64,000 nt of DNA, taken from NCBI GenBank assembly GCA_027574665.1, contig CM050690.1, positions 69,855,433 through 69,919,432 on the forward strand, read 5' to 3'. The notes beneath the pieces were generated by a model. That model did not search any database. It saw only the letters and a program-made list of their open reading frames with translations, and was not told where the DNA came from. Every line of letters begins with the position of its first letter. Positions within the stretch are counted from its first letter, which is position 1. This document shows, in pieces, positions 11,936 to 23,000 of this stretch. The DNA comes from Rhynochetos jubatus. Its lineage: Eukaryota > Chordata > Aves > Eurypygiformes > Rhynochetidae. A program made the translations under genes and the position numbers.

Positions 11936-14900
11936 CCTTTGTCTCACGCAGTCCATTGCATATAGATTTCCTGAAATCCTCAGCAACCTCTGACTGACTG
12001 GACAAAAATCTTGGCGCATCATCATCTAGACCGTTCCAGAAGCTACTGGTACCTGAAAACTGAACTGAAAACTTTTTCTTCCTCAACCAATTACTGCCCC
12101 AGTGTTTTGAGCCCTTTGGGGAGTTATTAAACATTACCATAGTTTTAATAATAGTAATTACCAGTATATGCAAGAGCCGAGCACTGAACACCTCCACAAG
12201 TCTTCATTTCATTTTCTACCATAAATTAAAAAAAAAAAACAAAAAAAAACACAAAAAAAAAAAAACACACAAGATAACTCACAGAGACAACTTTTTGTGG
12301 TTGACTTCCGATACTGTTCCAGAGAAGCAGAATGATGCCTTGCTTTTTAAACCCTGGATATCAGGAATCGGAGAGATGAGGGTGCATTCCATTGACAGCA
12401 ATGAGGAGTCACGCTGTTATCATTAACAGCTGGGGATTAATGTTAGCCCTTCTCTGTTGGTTTTTGTACTGTTTATAACACTACTTGGGGGTTTGTAACT
12501 TCAGACAAAGAAAATCCTCTCTGAATCTGAAGTTTCTTTTAAGTTATTTTAGTATTGCTATAGTTGTAAGTAATTTTATTAGCAGTCTTTCCAATTTCAT
12601 TACATTTACGTACATGTATCTTATCTGAACCAGTTAAGGATTTTCACTACAGTTTGATTTAAAAAAAAAATAGCAAATCATTTAAACTTAAAATGCTGAA
12701 ATCGCATTGTTTTCCCTGAATGATATGCATGTGTTTGCAGTTTCTACACTCATGCTCATATAGTATGGATGTTGGTCTTACGCTTAACTAAAATCCTTTA
12801 AAAAGCATGATTTGTATCAGATAAATGAGTATTGTATGAACTAAACTTGAAGACATTTAATCATTGCTGCTTTTGTGAGAAGAAATCATGAGTATTCCAT
12901 GGAAACAGCCTTTTATAAAAACAAAGGTTTATTTGAATTTTCAATGGATGAGTGATCAAGCATCAGATAGTACTAATAATTGTAGTGAAAAGCCTTAAGT
13001 ACCAAATTTTGAAGCAGCAGTACTTACAATTTTGTACTGGTATTTAAGAGTTGTCGCATAAGTTAAATGGTATAGTGACTGTTAATGACTGAAATAGTTG
13101 CCTCTGACACATTACTAGTGAGGTTTCTAAATTAATGAGTGCAAGCTTAAAAAAAATGTAGTAAGCATCCCCATCACTTTTATGGATCTAAAGATTCAGA
13201 AGCTTTTATACGAAGGTAATATAAATATATGCAAATGTGTATATACAGTAGCATGGCCACCTTTGTTAGAATGCCTGTAATAGAAGGGATTACCCTTTGA
13301 TTTTGATATAGGTGAATAATTCAGCTGGACTGTACTAAGTAGAACGTATTTTTATCCATTCACTTTGCCATTTTTTATAATCGTCAGATTAATACTTAAG
13401 TGAAAATAAGTGAAATTTATCCTGATGCTCATAACTCTGTTCTTACTAGCTATGCTACTGGAGATTTTAATAAGTAGTCCTGTGAACAGTAAAACACAGT
13501 TTCTAGTGAAATGTAGAATTTATTTGTTCTCATTGGAAATTTCATCTTGCCACATAGGCACTGCTTTGCCGCTGTCACTTCACTGAGTTCTTACGTGCAC
13601 TGCACCCGCACACCATCAGGTTCTGGTAAAGCAGATTGTAAGTTGCTGCGCACAGTTAGATTTAGTTCCTAAGGTTGTCTTTTCATGAGTTCCCACTGAA
13701 GGAAGGAGCAAAAAGAAACTGATTCAACTCTTCCGTGGTCAGTGACACAAATGATATATATCTGCGTGTCAAGGCATGTTTCAAATGCTCTGAAAACGTA
13801 CCACACCAGTAACTATTGGACTTCCTTGGTCATAAGAAATAAATGCTTCTGTAAAACCAAAATGTCATTCACAGTAGACCAAATAGTGGTATAAACTCCA
13901 AAGGAAATAATGTAGTTTTCCCAAAAATGGGGATAGCATATCTTACACAGTAGTTTCAAACACTACCTCACTTAGGCTAGAGTATGAGAGATTTGTTTTA
14001 ATAACTAGATGGGGTTACATCAGACAACTCCATGTTATTTTTCTGCAGTTAAAGCTAAATAAACAAGTTTTATCACCTGTATTAAAAAAACCCACCTTTT
14101 TTCATTTGTTACCAGTTAAACCCATAGCACTTAAGGTAGAAAGAGCCATAGGAAGGCTGCTGATTAAAAAAAGGTAAGCAAAAGCAATGCCAATATACTT
14201 TTGAAAGAGTCTCCATGCTGAAATGCTTATGTAGTACTCTTGTGGGGATCCGTGGCAACAGAAACTTGATGTACAAATTATGGCTGCAAATTCAGTTATA
14301 AAACTTTTTTTTTTCCTGAGTGTATGAGTGTCAGTAGATTTCAACAAGTATACATCAAGGATGTAAAGTCTGTACTGTACATAACATACAACATTTCTAG
14401 ATTTGATCTACATTATATTTACATAAGCTCACATTAATGCTTCATTTTAATTGGCAAATGAAGGGATACTGTTATTGAAGGAATCTGATATTGGCCTAGT
14501 TATAAAACTGTGAATTTCTAATTTTGTAGATGGCTTTTTTGAAATAGCCCTTTCATAGTTCTTATTTTGGGGGTTTATTTGCTTCATGATAAAACTTTAA
14601 GAGAAAACAGTAGGAAATAAAAATGTTGTGTGTATTAACCCTGACAATGCTTCCACTTCTGGAGAGGTTTGCTGGGGAAGCTGACAGACCACTCGCTTTG
14701 TGGTTTTCCAGTCAAACGATTGGTGTTGGTGTCGAACAAATGGGAGAGCATGTAGTGTTCACTTACACTGTGTACTAACGCAGTTTGGTTGCTGTGGCTA
14801 AGAAAACCCGGGAGTGATGTGACATGCTAACTCAAAATACTCAGCTCTGAGGCGGAAGCATTTGTGGGAAGGAGAGGCTGGCTGTGAAACCAGTCACATT

Positions 14901-15402
14901 TAGTCTGCTGCGTTAGCTGGCTGATTTCCTTAGTCTCCATATGCAGAGAGTGGAAGGGGATAGCCCTTTTCAAAGGGCAGAGAGCTTAGATAAAGGGCTC
15001 CCAATTACTTCCCTGAGGGCCTGTTTCTCTCCACCCAGTGGGGAGAAGGACAAAGCTGGGTGCTGCAAGCATCCTTTTGGACAGAGACACCTTTTCAGGT
15101 GAGATGCAGAGTGTGTCCAGCTGTTGTGGACATCCCTTGCAGCTGGGGATGGTCAGGCTTTGAGGTGCCTAACTGCTGTGTTGGGCCTCTGGCGTGTTGT
15201 GCTTGAAAGTCACTTTTCCTCATCTGACAGTTGTCATTTGGCCTGATGTACGTACCCTAAATGTGCTCTCGTTGGGTTTTGTTGGTTTTTGCCCAGGCAC
15301 AACGAAGTGCTAAAGTATTTGGTAGTTTAGTGCGCAGTGGATTGGCACACTGAGCTAAGCTGCCCTTATTTACAAAAGCAGCAGTGAGAATTCTGCTGTC
15401 GT

Positions 15403-15497
15403 ATCATAGAATCACAGAATGGTTTGGGTTGGAAGGGACCTTAAAGACCATCTAGTTCCAGCCCCCCTGCCATGGGTAGGGACACCTTCCACTAAGA
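15403..15497 (-). repeat. CR1 3'-end fragment (antisense) inside RICTOR 3' UTR
   Basis: The sequence ATCATAGAATCACAGAATGG is followed by a GGTTGGAAGGGACC-like segment and ends near CCTTCCACTAAGAG. This is the reverse complement of the CR1 3' UTR and tail. About 95 bp remain. Confidence 0.9.
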
Positions 15498-16816
15498 GGT
15501 GTCTTCTTGTCATTTTGCTTTGAAACATAGGTAGTGGTCTTGAACAAGGGTTGTAATTTGCAGTGAGAGACCGAAAAAACCTATTAGCACCTTCTGTAGG
15601 CACCTGAAGAGAAAGGTAGGTATTGGAGAAACAGGTAATAATCAGAGCCTAGTGAGAGGTGAGAGAGTTGTTGCTGATTCCTAGTCTGTGTTCTGGTCGT
15701 GGTATTTGACTGTTTGGGCCGCAGGAAGCTGGTGTTACCTTGTAAATGAAAGTGAGCTCAAGCTGAACAATCACAGTGGAAGACACCTTGCCAGGCTTCC
15801 GAGCACCTCCAAGGATTGTGCTCGCCTACCCGCAGGGCTGCACAGAAGTCCTGTTTCTCGGAGCTTCGCTGGAGCCAACTGGAAGCAGGTCCGGTGGATT
15901 TTTTATTATTATTTTTTTAAGTTACACTGCTATTATTATGTGCTTATTAAAGGTGTATACTAGGTGAGAGCAAACTCAGAGAACTGTAAAAGGCCTTTGG
16001 GAACATGCTAGAAACCATGTTTGTATTTCGCTAGAAGCCCCCCGTCTCCTTGTGTTTTGTTTAACTCCCGATTCTGGTTCCCTGGATAGTTTTGTTTTCA
16101 ACAGATATATTTTGAACTGAACATACGTTCAGTAAAAAATGGGGATTTTCTTTGACTATTTTTGTAATATAGTTGGACGGCAATGCCACAGCATGCAGAA
16201 ATTGCACATTTTGCTTTAGTTGCTTTGTAAAGTACACTATTTTATTTGAGAAATGTATTTTATGCCAAAAAGTGTAACATGCCATTTTGCCGCTGAATAG
16301 GGTGTTATAGCACAAGATGCAATGTCTAAGGGATGGAAAGGCAGATGCTTTGTAGAATTGATTGAAAAACTGTTCCAATACTTGGCTGTCAGCATCCCTA
16401 AAACTGCATTATGAGAGGTGATCTAAAATAATCATTCTGAGGCGGGAAGGGATCAAGGAAAATCTTTACTCTCCCTGTCCCATGTGGTCTTTTTTTATTT
16501 AGTAATACGCTGCTACATATTTGGAGGTTCTAGTGTTTGTAGGTCACTCAACAGACATTGAAATCTGATTTATATTGTATACCTGTAACATAGGAAGAAA
16601 AAGTATTTATATATTTTCCGTAAGAATATTGCATTGAGCTGTGTATAATTTAAACAGAGGCTTGTCCCAAAATGGTATTGCCCACCTTGATTTTTTTTTT
16701 TGTGGGGGTTTTTTTGGTTTTTTGTTTGGTTTTTTTTTTTGTATAGTGTGTACAGTTCATGTCAATGGGCATTAAAAGCCTCCTGAAGCGTCATCTTATC
16801 AAAGGGATGCATTGTT

Positions 16817-16822
16817 AATAAA
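16817..16822 (+). terminator. RICTOR: Probable RICTOR poly(A) signal
   Basis: An AATAAA hexamer is followed, about 20-35 bases downstream, by a GU-rich element (GTTGTTGTGGTCTCG at about 16844). This is the best-formed cleavage signal after the stop codon. A second AATAAA at 16944-16949 is an alternative. Confidence 0.6.
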
Positions 16823-16840
16823 ATGTACTTAAACTTCTTC

Positions 16841-19562
16841 CCGTTGTTGTGGTCTCGTATGTACTTCTCGGCACTAGAAATGGGTTGGAATTCTGTTTAT
16901 ATTTCTGAGTTAGTAATTAACTTGAATGACCTGAAGCTTTCCAAATAAACATTTCTCAAAAATGTTTTACATCGTTGCTTTGCCAGATCCCTTATAAAAA
17001 CAGGAAGAGGACGCTCCCAATAGGTTGTACACTATTTTATTTTTAAAAATTTAGGATATAATAGTCACAACTTTCCATTATGCCATGGTTTAAGTGTTTC
17101 AAGAACATCTGTGCAAGTTGAATTACAAACAAAAATACGACATAAGTAAAGTTTACAGTTTTGAACTCATTCAACCCTTAATGCGAGACAGGTGTCTTAA
17201 GAAAATACGAAAGTTGTACATGCTGCCCACCCATGCAGACATACTTTTCCTTGAGTTCTGGTGCCCAGACTGCACTCTTGGCTGGCATGAAGGCATTATC
17301 CTCCCTGGAATCCTCTGTTAGTGTGCTTTTCAGCACAGGTGGTTTCATGAAAGGCCACCTGTCAGGGCCAGCAAGTGGCAAGATTTACAGGTGGGGAGGA
17401 GCCAACTTCTCAGCGCCTGGAGGCGCAATCAGGGGAAGTGTTGCCTTGCTCCCATGTAATGGCATTTTATCCATGCAGGATCTCCCCAGCAAAGACCAAG
17501 GGAGCTGCTTCTGCCAGAGTTGGGCTGGGAATTCTCCAGCAGGCCAGGGTGTCACCCCACCATCAGGAAGGCACCACTGTCGACATCACCTCCCCTCGCT
17601 CCCTGGGCTGAGTGCGCAGCTGCAGCGACGGCAGCCTTTTCAGAAGTAGGAACGTGCACCTTGCCACAGCCATCCCCTCTGGCACAAGGAGCAGCAGCAG
17701 TTGAAATACAAAGTGTTTCATGGATAGTCTGACTCTCGACAGACTTCTGTATCAGAATTCCTTAGGCATGTAACTGGATTTAGGGTACCATTCAGGCCCT
17801 TCTAAATAACCAGGCCTTCTGTTGAAATGCACAGCTAGGAAGTTTCATTTCAGTAGTGGCAAAACAGCTCCCTTCTGTTTATTGGCCTTTTTTCCAGCAG
17901 CACAGCTTTTAAACTACACAAGTACATACGATGAAAGCTTTGGAGAAGGAAATGTTCTGAGTCGTAAGGACACTGTGGTATCAAACTTTCAAATTCACTG
18001 TACCTCAAAGGAGAGTAATGTAAAGGGTGGAAAAGTTTCCCTGCGATGTCTCCATCGGATAGCATCACCCTCCTCTCTCACTTCTGTGCCAAACTGCAGC
18101 TCAGCTAGATGTGACCAGCAGCGTTTTCCCACTCCCCTGTCTGAAGACTGACGGGCATGACTGTGCTGCATTTTTGTTCCTGCTTCTCAAGTAGATCCGT
18201 GCGTGACCCAGGGGTGGGCACGGCCCAGTGGTTAGAGGTACGCGGTCAGCGCACACCGCCAGCTGCCCATGTGCTTGTACCTCGTTCCTCACCTTGGCCT
18301 GCCCACCTGCAGCCCCCTCCTTCGGCTCAGCCAGGGTCTGTGTAAGATTTCTGGGTGTTCCTGTTGCAACACAGTTCAGGGACATTACAACAACATCTGT
18401 AAGCAACAGTGTGAAACCTAGATGTGGCCCAGTACTCAAACTCATTCCTGTCTGCAGCTTCAGTTTTTGGGAAGAGTGATTAGCTAGTTAAGCAGAGGGA
18501 ATAACAGTAACTGCATTTTATTAGATTTGCTGAAGATGAGATTGTGAACAACACTTCCATCTTTTCAGGTTTGAGAACTGATTATTCTGTGCTCTTAGTT
18601 TAATTGTTTTGTGAACGATTCCAGACAGCATCATAGTTAGGCAAACCCAAAGGGTTCCTCACGTGCTGAGGAGGTTAATCTGATGAGGCTTCCAGATACA
18701 AGTCCAGCGATTTGCTTCATTAGAAAGGTGTGAATTTTTTAAATGAATGTGGAAGACCAAATTCATTGTTGCCTACTTCAGAGACTCTGAGTGTTAAAAC
18801 CAAATCATTGTAACACATGGAAAAGTGGTGTTGGAAGAGCTAGCTGACTGCAGCCTGAATATGCTGTTCTTTACAAACGGGGTCTGATGACCCTGTCTGC
18901 TTACTGGGTGGTTTGGGGCTCCCCACATTAGTGCGAGGGTTAATGCCAAAAGGAGTGAAGTTCATGTGCACAATGGGAGACAGCTGTCCTGCTGGAAGAA
19001 CAATGCCTTTCAACTACATGAAACAGAGGAATGTGGGGAGTTAAGAGGGTTTTGGTTAGGATTTTAAAGGGTCCTTCTTCCAGGCAGAGAAGGCAGACGT
19101 GCAGGGAGCCCCCGGTACCAGAAACTGGGAGCATCAGCCCACAACACACACTGGCTGGGGCGGCCAGAGCACACGGTAAGCGCACACAGAATACTGCAAG
19201 GGAAATGCAGTCCTTGAGCACAACCTACCTGCTTACTTAACTTGATACTCTACTTTCTAAACAAATCTCTTATCTCTGCAGAATAGAGTAGTTCTTTGCA
19301 CCAGGTCTGAGGAACGGCTGTGATCTAACAACACAGGCCACAAAACAGCATGTAAACCTCGTAGAGTGCCCATACCTTGCGATGAATCCATAGCATGCAT
19401 CATTCCTTGCACAATGTCCTGAAGCAAGAGCTTTGCAGCGCTAACAGCAGTAGGGCAGTTGGTCTTGCGAAAGCTTTCATCAGAAGGAGAAGTTGTGGGT
19501 TTAGAAATTCGTGTTTATAGTGTGTAACCAAACAGAGGCCGGGCTCAGTGGAGGACAGTGCA
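16841..19562 (-). other. OSMR: RICTOR-OSMR tail-to-tail interval, probably OSMR 3' UTR
   Basis: This interval separates two convergent genes. AATAAA hexamers on the minus strand at 18517-18522, 17878-17883 and 17036-17041 are candidate ends for OSMR mRNA; I cannot choose among them. The interval has a moderately GC-rich patch (about 17230-17740). Overlapping open frames there on both strands have no recognisable product. No repeat family is recognised. Confidence 0.5.
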
Positions 19563-20009
19563 TCAAAGCCTCCTCCCTAGGCAGTGCACATCTGTTTGTG
19601 AAATGTATTTCAGACTTGCCTTTCTGCCAGCTGTTTCTCTGGGTGTTGAGGCAGCATCTTCATTAAAAATATCGAAGTAGTAGCGTGGCTGGTACAGCAC
19701 TACCGACAGTTCTGGCTTGTTTGCATCTAGTGTCTCCCGTATGTGATAGGGATCAGATTCAACGGCAAGATGAGAAGAATAAGCAAAATTTTCAAACCAA
19801 GTATGATTCTGAGGTGTAGGTGTGGATGCAAAGTCTCTCTCCGCGTTTTTGTTAGTGTAAATCCAGGAAGAATTGTGAACAATCTTATCTTCTGTTGGTG
19901 TTGAAGACAGCTGGCTCCATGGATGTAGTTTCTGGGCTTCGGCCTTACCGTCCACTGCTATCATGTCAGGAATGCAGTCACTTATTTTCAGGACTTTCTC
20001 AGAACCAAT
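19563..20009 (-). CDS. OSMR: OSMR last exon, cytoplasmic tail
   Basis: The exon begins on a codon boundary after the acceptor CTTGTAG (20010-20016 on the complement). It encodes [15 protein letters not shown] and then a poorly conserved tail. Human-like landmarks are SDCIPD, WFENFAY (the Shc-site region in human) and SLKYISQ (YxxQ). TGA is at 19565-19563. Compared with human, about 45 C-terminal residues are missing. Confidence 0.92.
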   Translation of the reverse strand: MGSEKVLKISDCIPDMIAVDGKAEAQKLHPWSQLSSTPTEDKIVHNSSWIYTNKNAERDFASTPTPQNHTWFENFAYSSHLAVESDPYHIRETLDANKPELSVVLYQPRYYFDIFNEDAASTPRETAGRKASLKYISQTDVHCLGRRL

Positions 20010-23000
20010 CTACAAGAAAATCATAAAGTCCAGAGTGAAGGAAGGGGATTTAATATTTCAATATTGTCTTATAAATTCTTTTCAGTTGTTTTTTTCAAAC
20101 AAATGAGCAGAATTTGAAGGAACACCTATGTACAGAATGTGCAGTGGAAGCGGTACTTTATGCAGAATTTATCAGAGTTATTTATTTAGGGATTCCTTTT
20201 TTAAGTGAGTTCAGTATGGCTACATTTGAAGAAGCCAATCTTCAGGTAAAGTTCCTCTACTTTAAAGCCTTTGCCAGGTTTTGGACGCGTGCAGTTTTCA
20301 GCCTGAACCACCAACCGGAGGGCAGCAGCAGTCTCCTCCCTGTGCTGCCAGCGTTCAGCAAACACCACCAGCGGGAACAGCAGCCGCCATGTGTGCCAGG
20401 GTAAAGACAACCCAGTGTTGCGTGGAGGCAGCAGGTCCTGGTTCAAAGGGCCTGCAAGAAGCAGTGAAGACCTTTTGCCAATTCTTTCCTCCCAGCCAGA
20501 CGTGGCAGCACCCGGCAGAGCCGCCTGCATCCTCCCAAGGGCCAGCAAGTGCATCGCTGCCGTGCCCTGCAGCTGAGGGACCTGTGTGGCAGGAGGAGCG
20601 GCTGCGTTCAGGTCACTGCAGCGAAGTGCAGTGTCGGCTGGTCTGTCACTTCCGGGCAGAGATGGGTTTTGAAGAGCAATACAGGAACAATCGCCTGCTG
20701 CATCAAAAGATTTAATTTATTCTCCAGTTACACTTCCATTTTCTTGCAGCAACGGACACCAGCACGTGAACTGACCACTGCAGCATCACACGAATATCAA
20801 ACGAATATCAAAAGGAGGATTTTCCATGAAGCGATGATACTGCATTATGTTAATTTTTGTCTAATAAGTGTCACTCATTTTCAAGTGTAATCAACACAAA
20901 AATACTTTATTGACTCTTTACTCATCAAAGAATGGAAAAATCAAAAATACTAGATTTTCAGTGATCCTACCTTGAACTCTTTGAATGACAGTACTTTGCT
21001 CTTGTTAGGACTAGGTATTACAGGACAGCAGCACTCCTGCACCCTGGAAACGAGAGCAGAACAGGTGACGTTTTTGTTCTCTCAAAGCACGTTCTACCAT
21101 CAGAAGCCACGTGTAGATGTGTACAGAAAGAGTAGCAGATGATGAGTGTCCCAGAAATGCCGCAAGCCAAATCCTTAAAACATGCACGTAGTTGGACAGC
21201 CAAAGGAAAAAATAAGTGAGGCCCTACAACAGGCTGGAAGCAACAAGCTGCAGCTGTGGTTTGTGAATTACACTAGTTACGCTGTCTGCAACAGAAAAAT
21301 GCATTGTAACTTACCACTTCATCTTCCAGCAGCATATAGCTGCTACGAGTGACGGGACTATGACCAGCAGGACTAGAAGGTACAACATGTTTGCTGTGAA
21401 AGAAAAGTACTTTAAAAGTTTGTTTTCAGCTTCTCACCTGTTAAAGTCAATATAGTCTAAGTTTCTGGGAAAAAAAAATTACATCAAGCCCAGGTGGGAT
21501 ACCAGCCATTAACTCAGCAGGGTGTGGTCTGTGGTTTGCAAGATAGGCTGGAAGTACTGGGATACAGCTGTGAGTCTTAGGACCTTGATTTCCTTTACCA
21601 AAATTGAATTATTACTAGATTGCTTTTAATTTGGCCTCATGCTGGCATCTTAACTATACGGGCAGATTTCCAAAAGTTAAGACAATGATAATCTCAACTG
21701 TTTGTTTTAGGATTTCTGTCAGATCCCCAAAGAGGACAGATTTGTACTGTGAGACATTAACAAAACATCTGCACCTCCAGCATGGATAGACTATAGCAAG
21801 ACAGATGCTACTCAAGTGTTCTTGCTCTCCTAGGATTTATGCTGACACAAGAATCTCGGTATTTCCTTCTAGCTGGAAGACACAGCCTTGGGCTATGGTT
21901 TTCACGAGCAGTTGGAGCTGTAATAAGCAGGCTGACAGGAAGCACTACATAGTGCTCGCTCTCCCTTTGCCCTGGCCCGTGCCCTCTTGCCCTGTGCTAG
22001 CGAGTCTGTGTGTCCCTACTGCACACCACAGCAGGGAATAGGACACATTACATTCTCCTTTTACGTTTCCTGGGTTAATTAAGCCACCATTCTGACTCCC
22101 TAACCCATGCCTGCACAAGGGAAGGCTGGCACACCGGAGCTGACCACAGGTGTAAGAGGTGGAACTCCCTCTGTGAGGGGAACATGAGGGTTTTAGACAC
22201 TCTTCTGCTACTTAGCCTAAAACATCCTCGTGTGAGCCAGTGCTGCACCCTTTCCTACCCGTCTCTCTTCACCTCCACCCCCAAAGAATTTTTCAAAACC
22301 AAGCATCTCCGACTTGGATCACAAATTTCACAACCACGACTGCTGAGGGGTATTTTCTATGGAACAGAACTACAGGCCAGTGATTTCCTGTTCCGCTTTG
22401 ATGATCAAACCTGCCTGGTTACCAAACTACAACGCTCAAGCCAACAACCCTTTCTTACTGACAACAACTTCTTTACTTATGAAGGAGTTCACTTGTCAAT
22501 GTATTTAAAGACTGATGAGAATAAGAATCAACATTGGAACTGCAAGAGCCCATGCAGAAATTACCTGTTTGCACACAGGTCTGTAGGGTTTTTTCCATAT
22601 TACGAAACTAATTAAACCCAAAAGCAATTCTTCAGTGCATTCTAGCAAACAGGATTCACTAATCATGCAAATGTGAACAGATTAAGCTATTTCACAGAAA
22701 GATGCAAGGCTCAAGTAAGGATGCAAAATTATTTTCATTCTAAAATTAAAAAAAAAAAACATAGCTAACTGAAAGTATCAAAATGCCATGTTGGTATGCA
22801 CATTTCGTTTCTCAGTTGGATCCTTTCTCCAGTGAATGTTACATTGAAATAAATATTTTCCCTTGAGGAAGGAAGATTACTCTAAACTTTTAAATCACCC
22901 CATCCTTATTCTAGGAGACAAACTTCCCACAGTCAATACTCACAGTTAAATGGTGTATCTATGTGTATAAAGTTAACAATGGGAGTCTCTCCTCCACCTG

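Larger units (their letters stand above)
11936..16840 (+). other. RICTOR: RICTOR 3' UTR (about 4.9 kb)
   Basis: No coding sequence is recognised between the stop codon and the poly(A) signal at 16817. The length fits the very long RICTOR 3' UTR known in mammals (about 4 kb). It contains an A-rich tract at 12226-12267, several internal AATAAA hexamers (13838, 14058, 14616) that could give shorter forms, an antisense CR1 fragment at 15403-15497, and a T-rich tract at about 16689-16740. The extent is an inference, as no transcript data are available. Confidence 0.7.

Noticed and set aside
12226-12267. A-rich tract after an ATTAAA taken as the end of RICTOR mRNA
   Set aside because: It is genomic A-rich sequence without a downstream GU-rich element. 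It would mainly cause internal priming in oligo-dT libraries, and the 16817 signal is better formed.
17233-17649. 138-codon open frame and overlapping frames between RICTOR and OSMR
   Set aside because: There is no recognisable domain, several frames are open at once, and the location fits the OSMR 3' UTR. GC-rich composition explains it.
18219-18250. tRNA-like A box (GGCCCAGTGGTTAGAGGTAC)
   Set aside because: No matching B box or cloverleaf can be drawn downstream, so neither a tRNA nor a tRNA-derived SINE is supported.
22184-22615. 143-codon plus-strand open frame inside an OSMR intron
   Set aside because: It has no recognisable motif and no splice or promoter context. One open frame of this size in 64 kb is not surprising.
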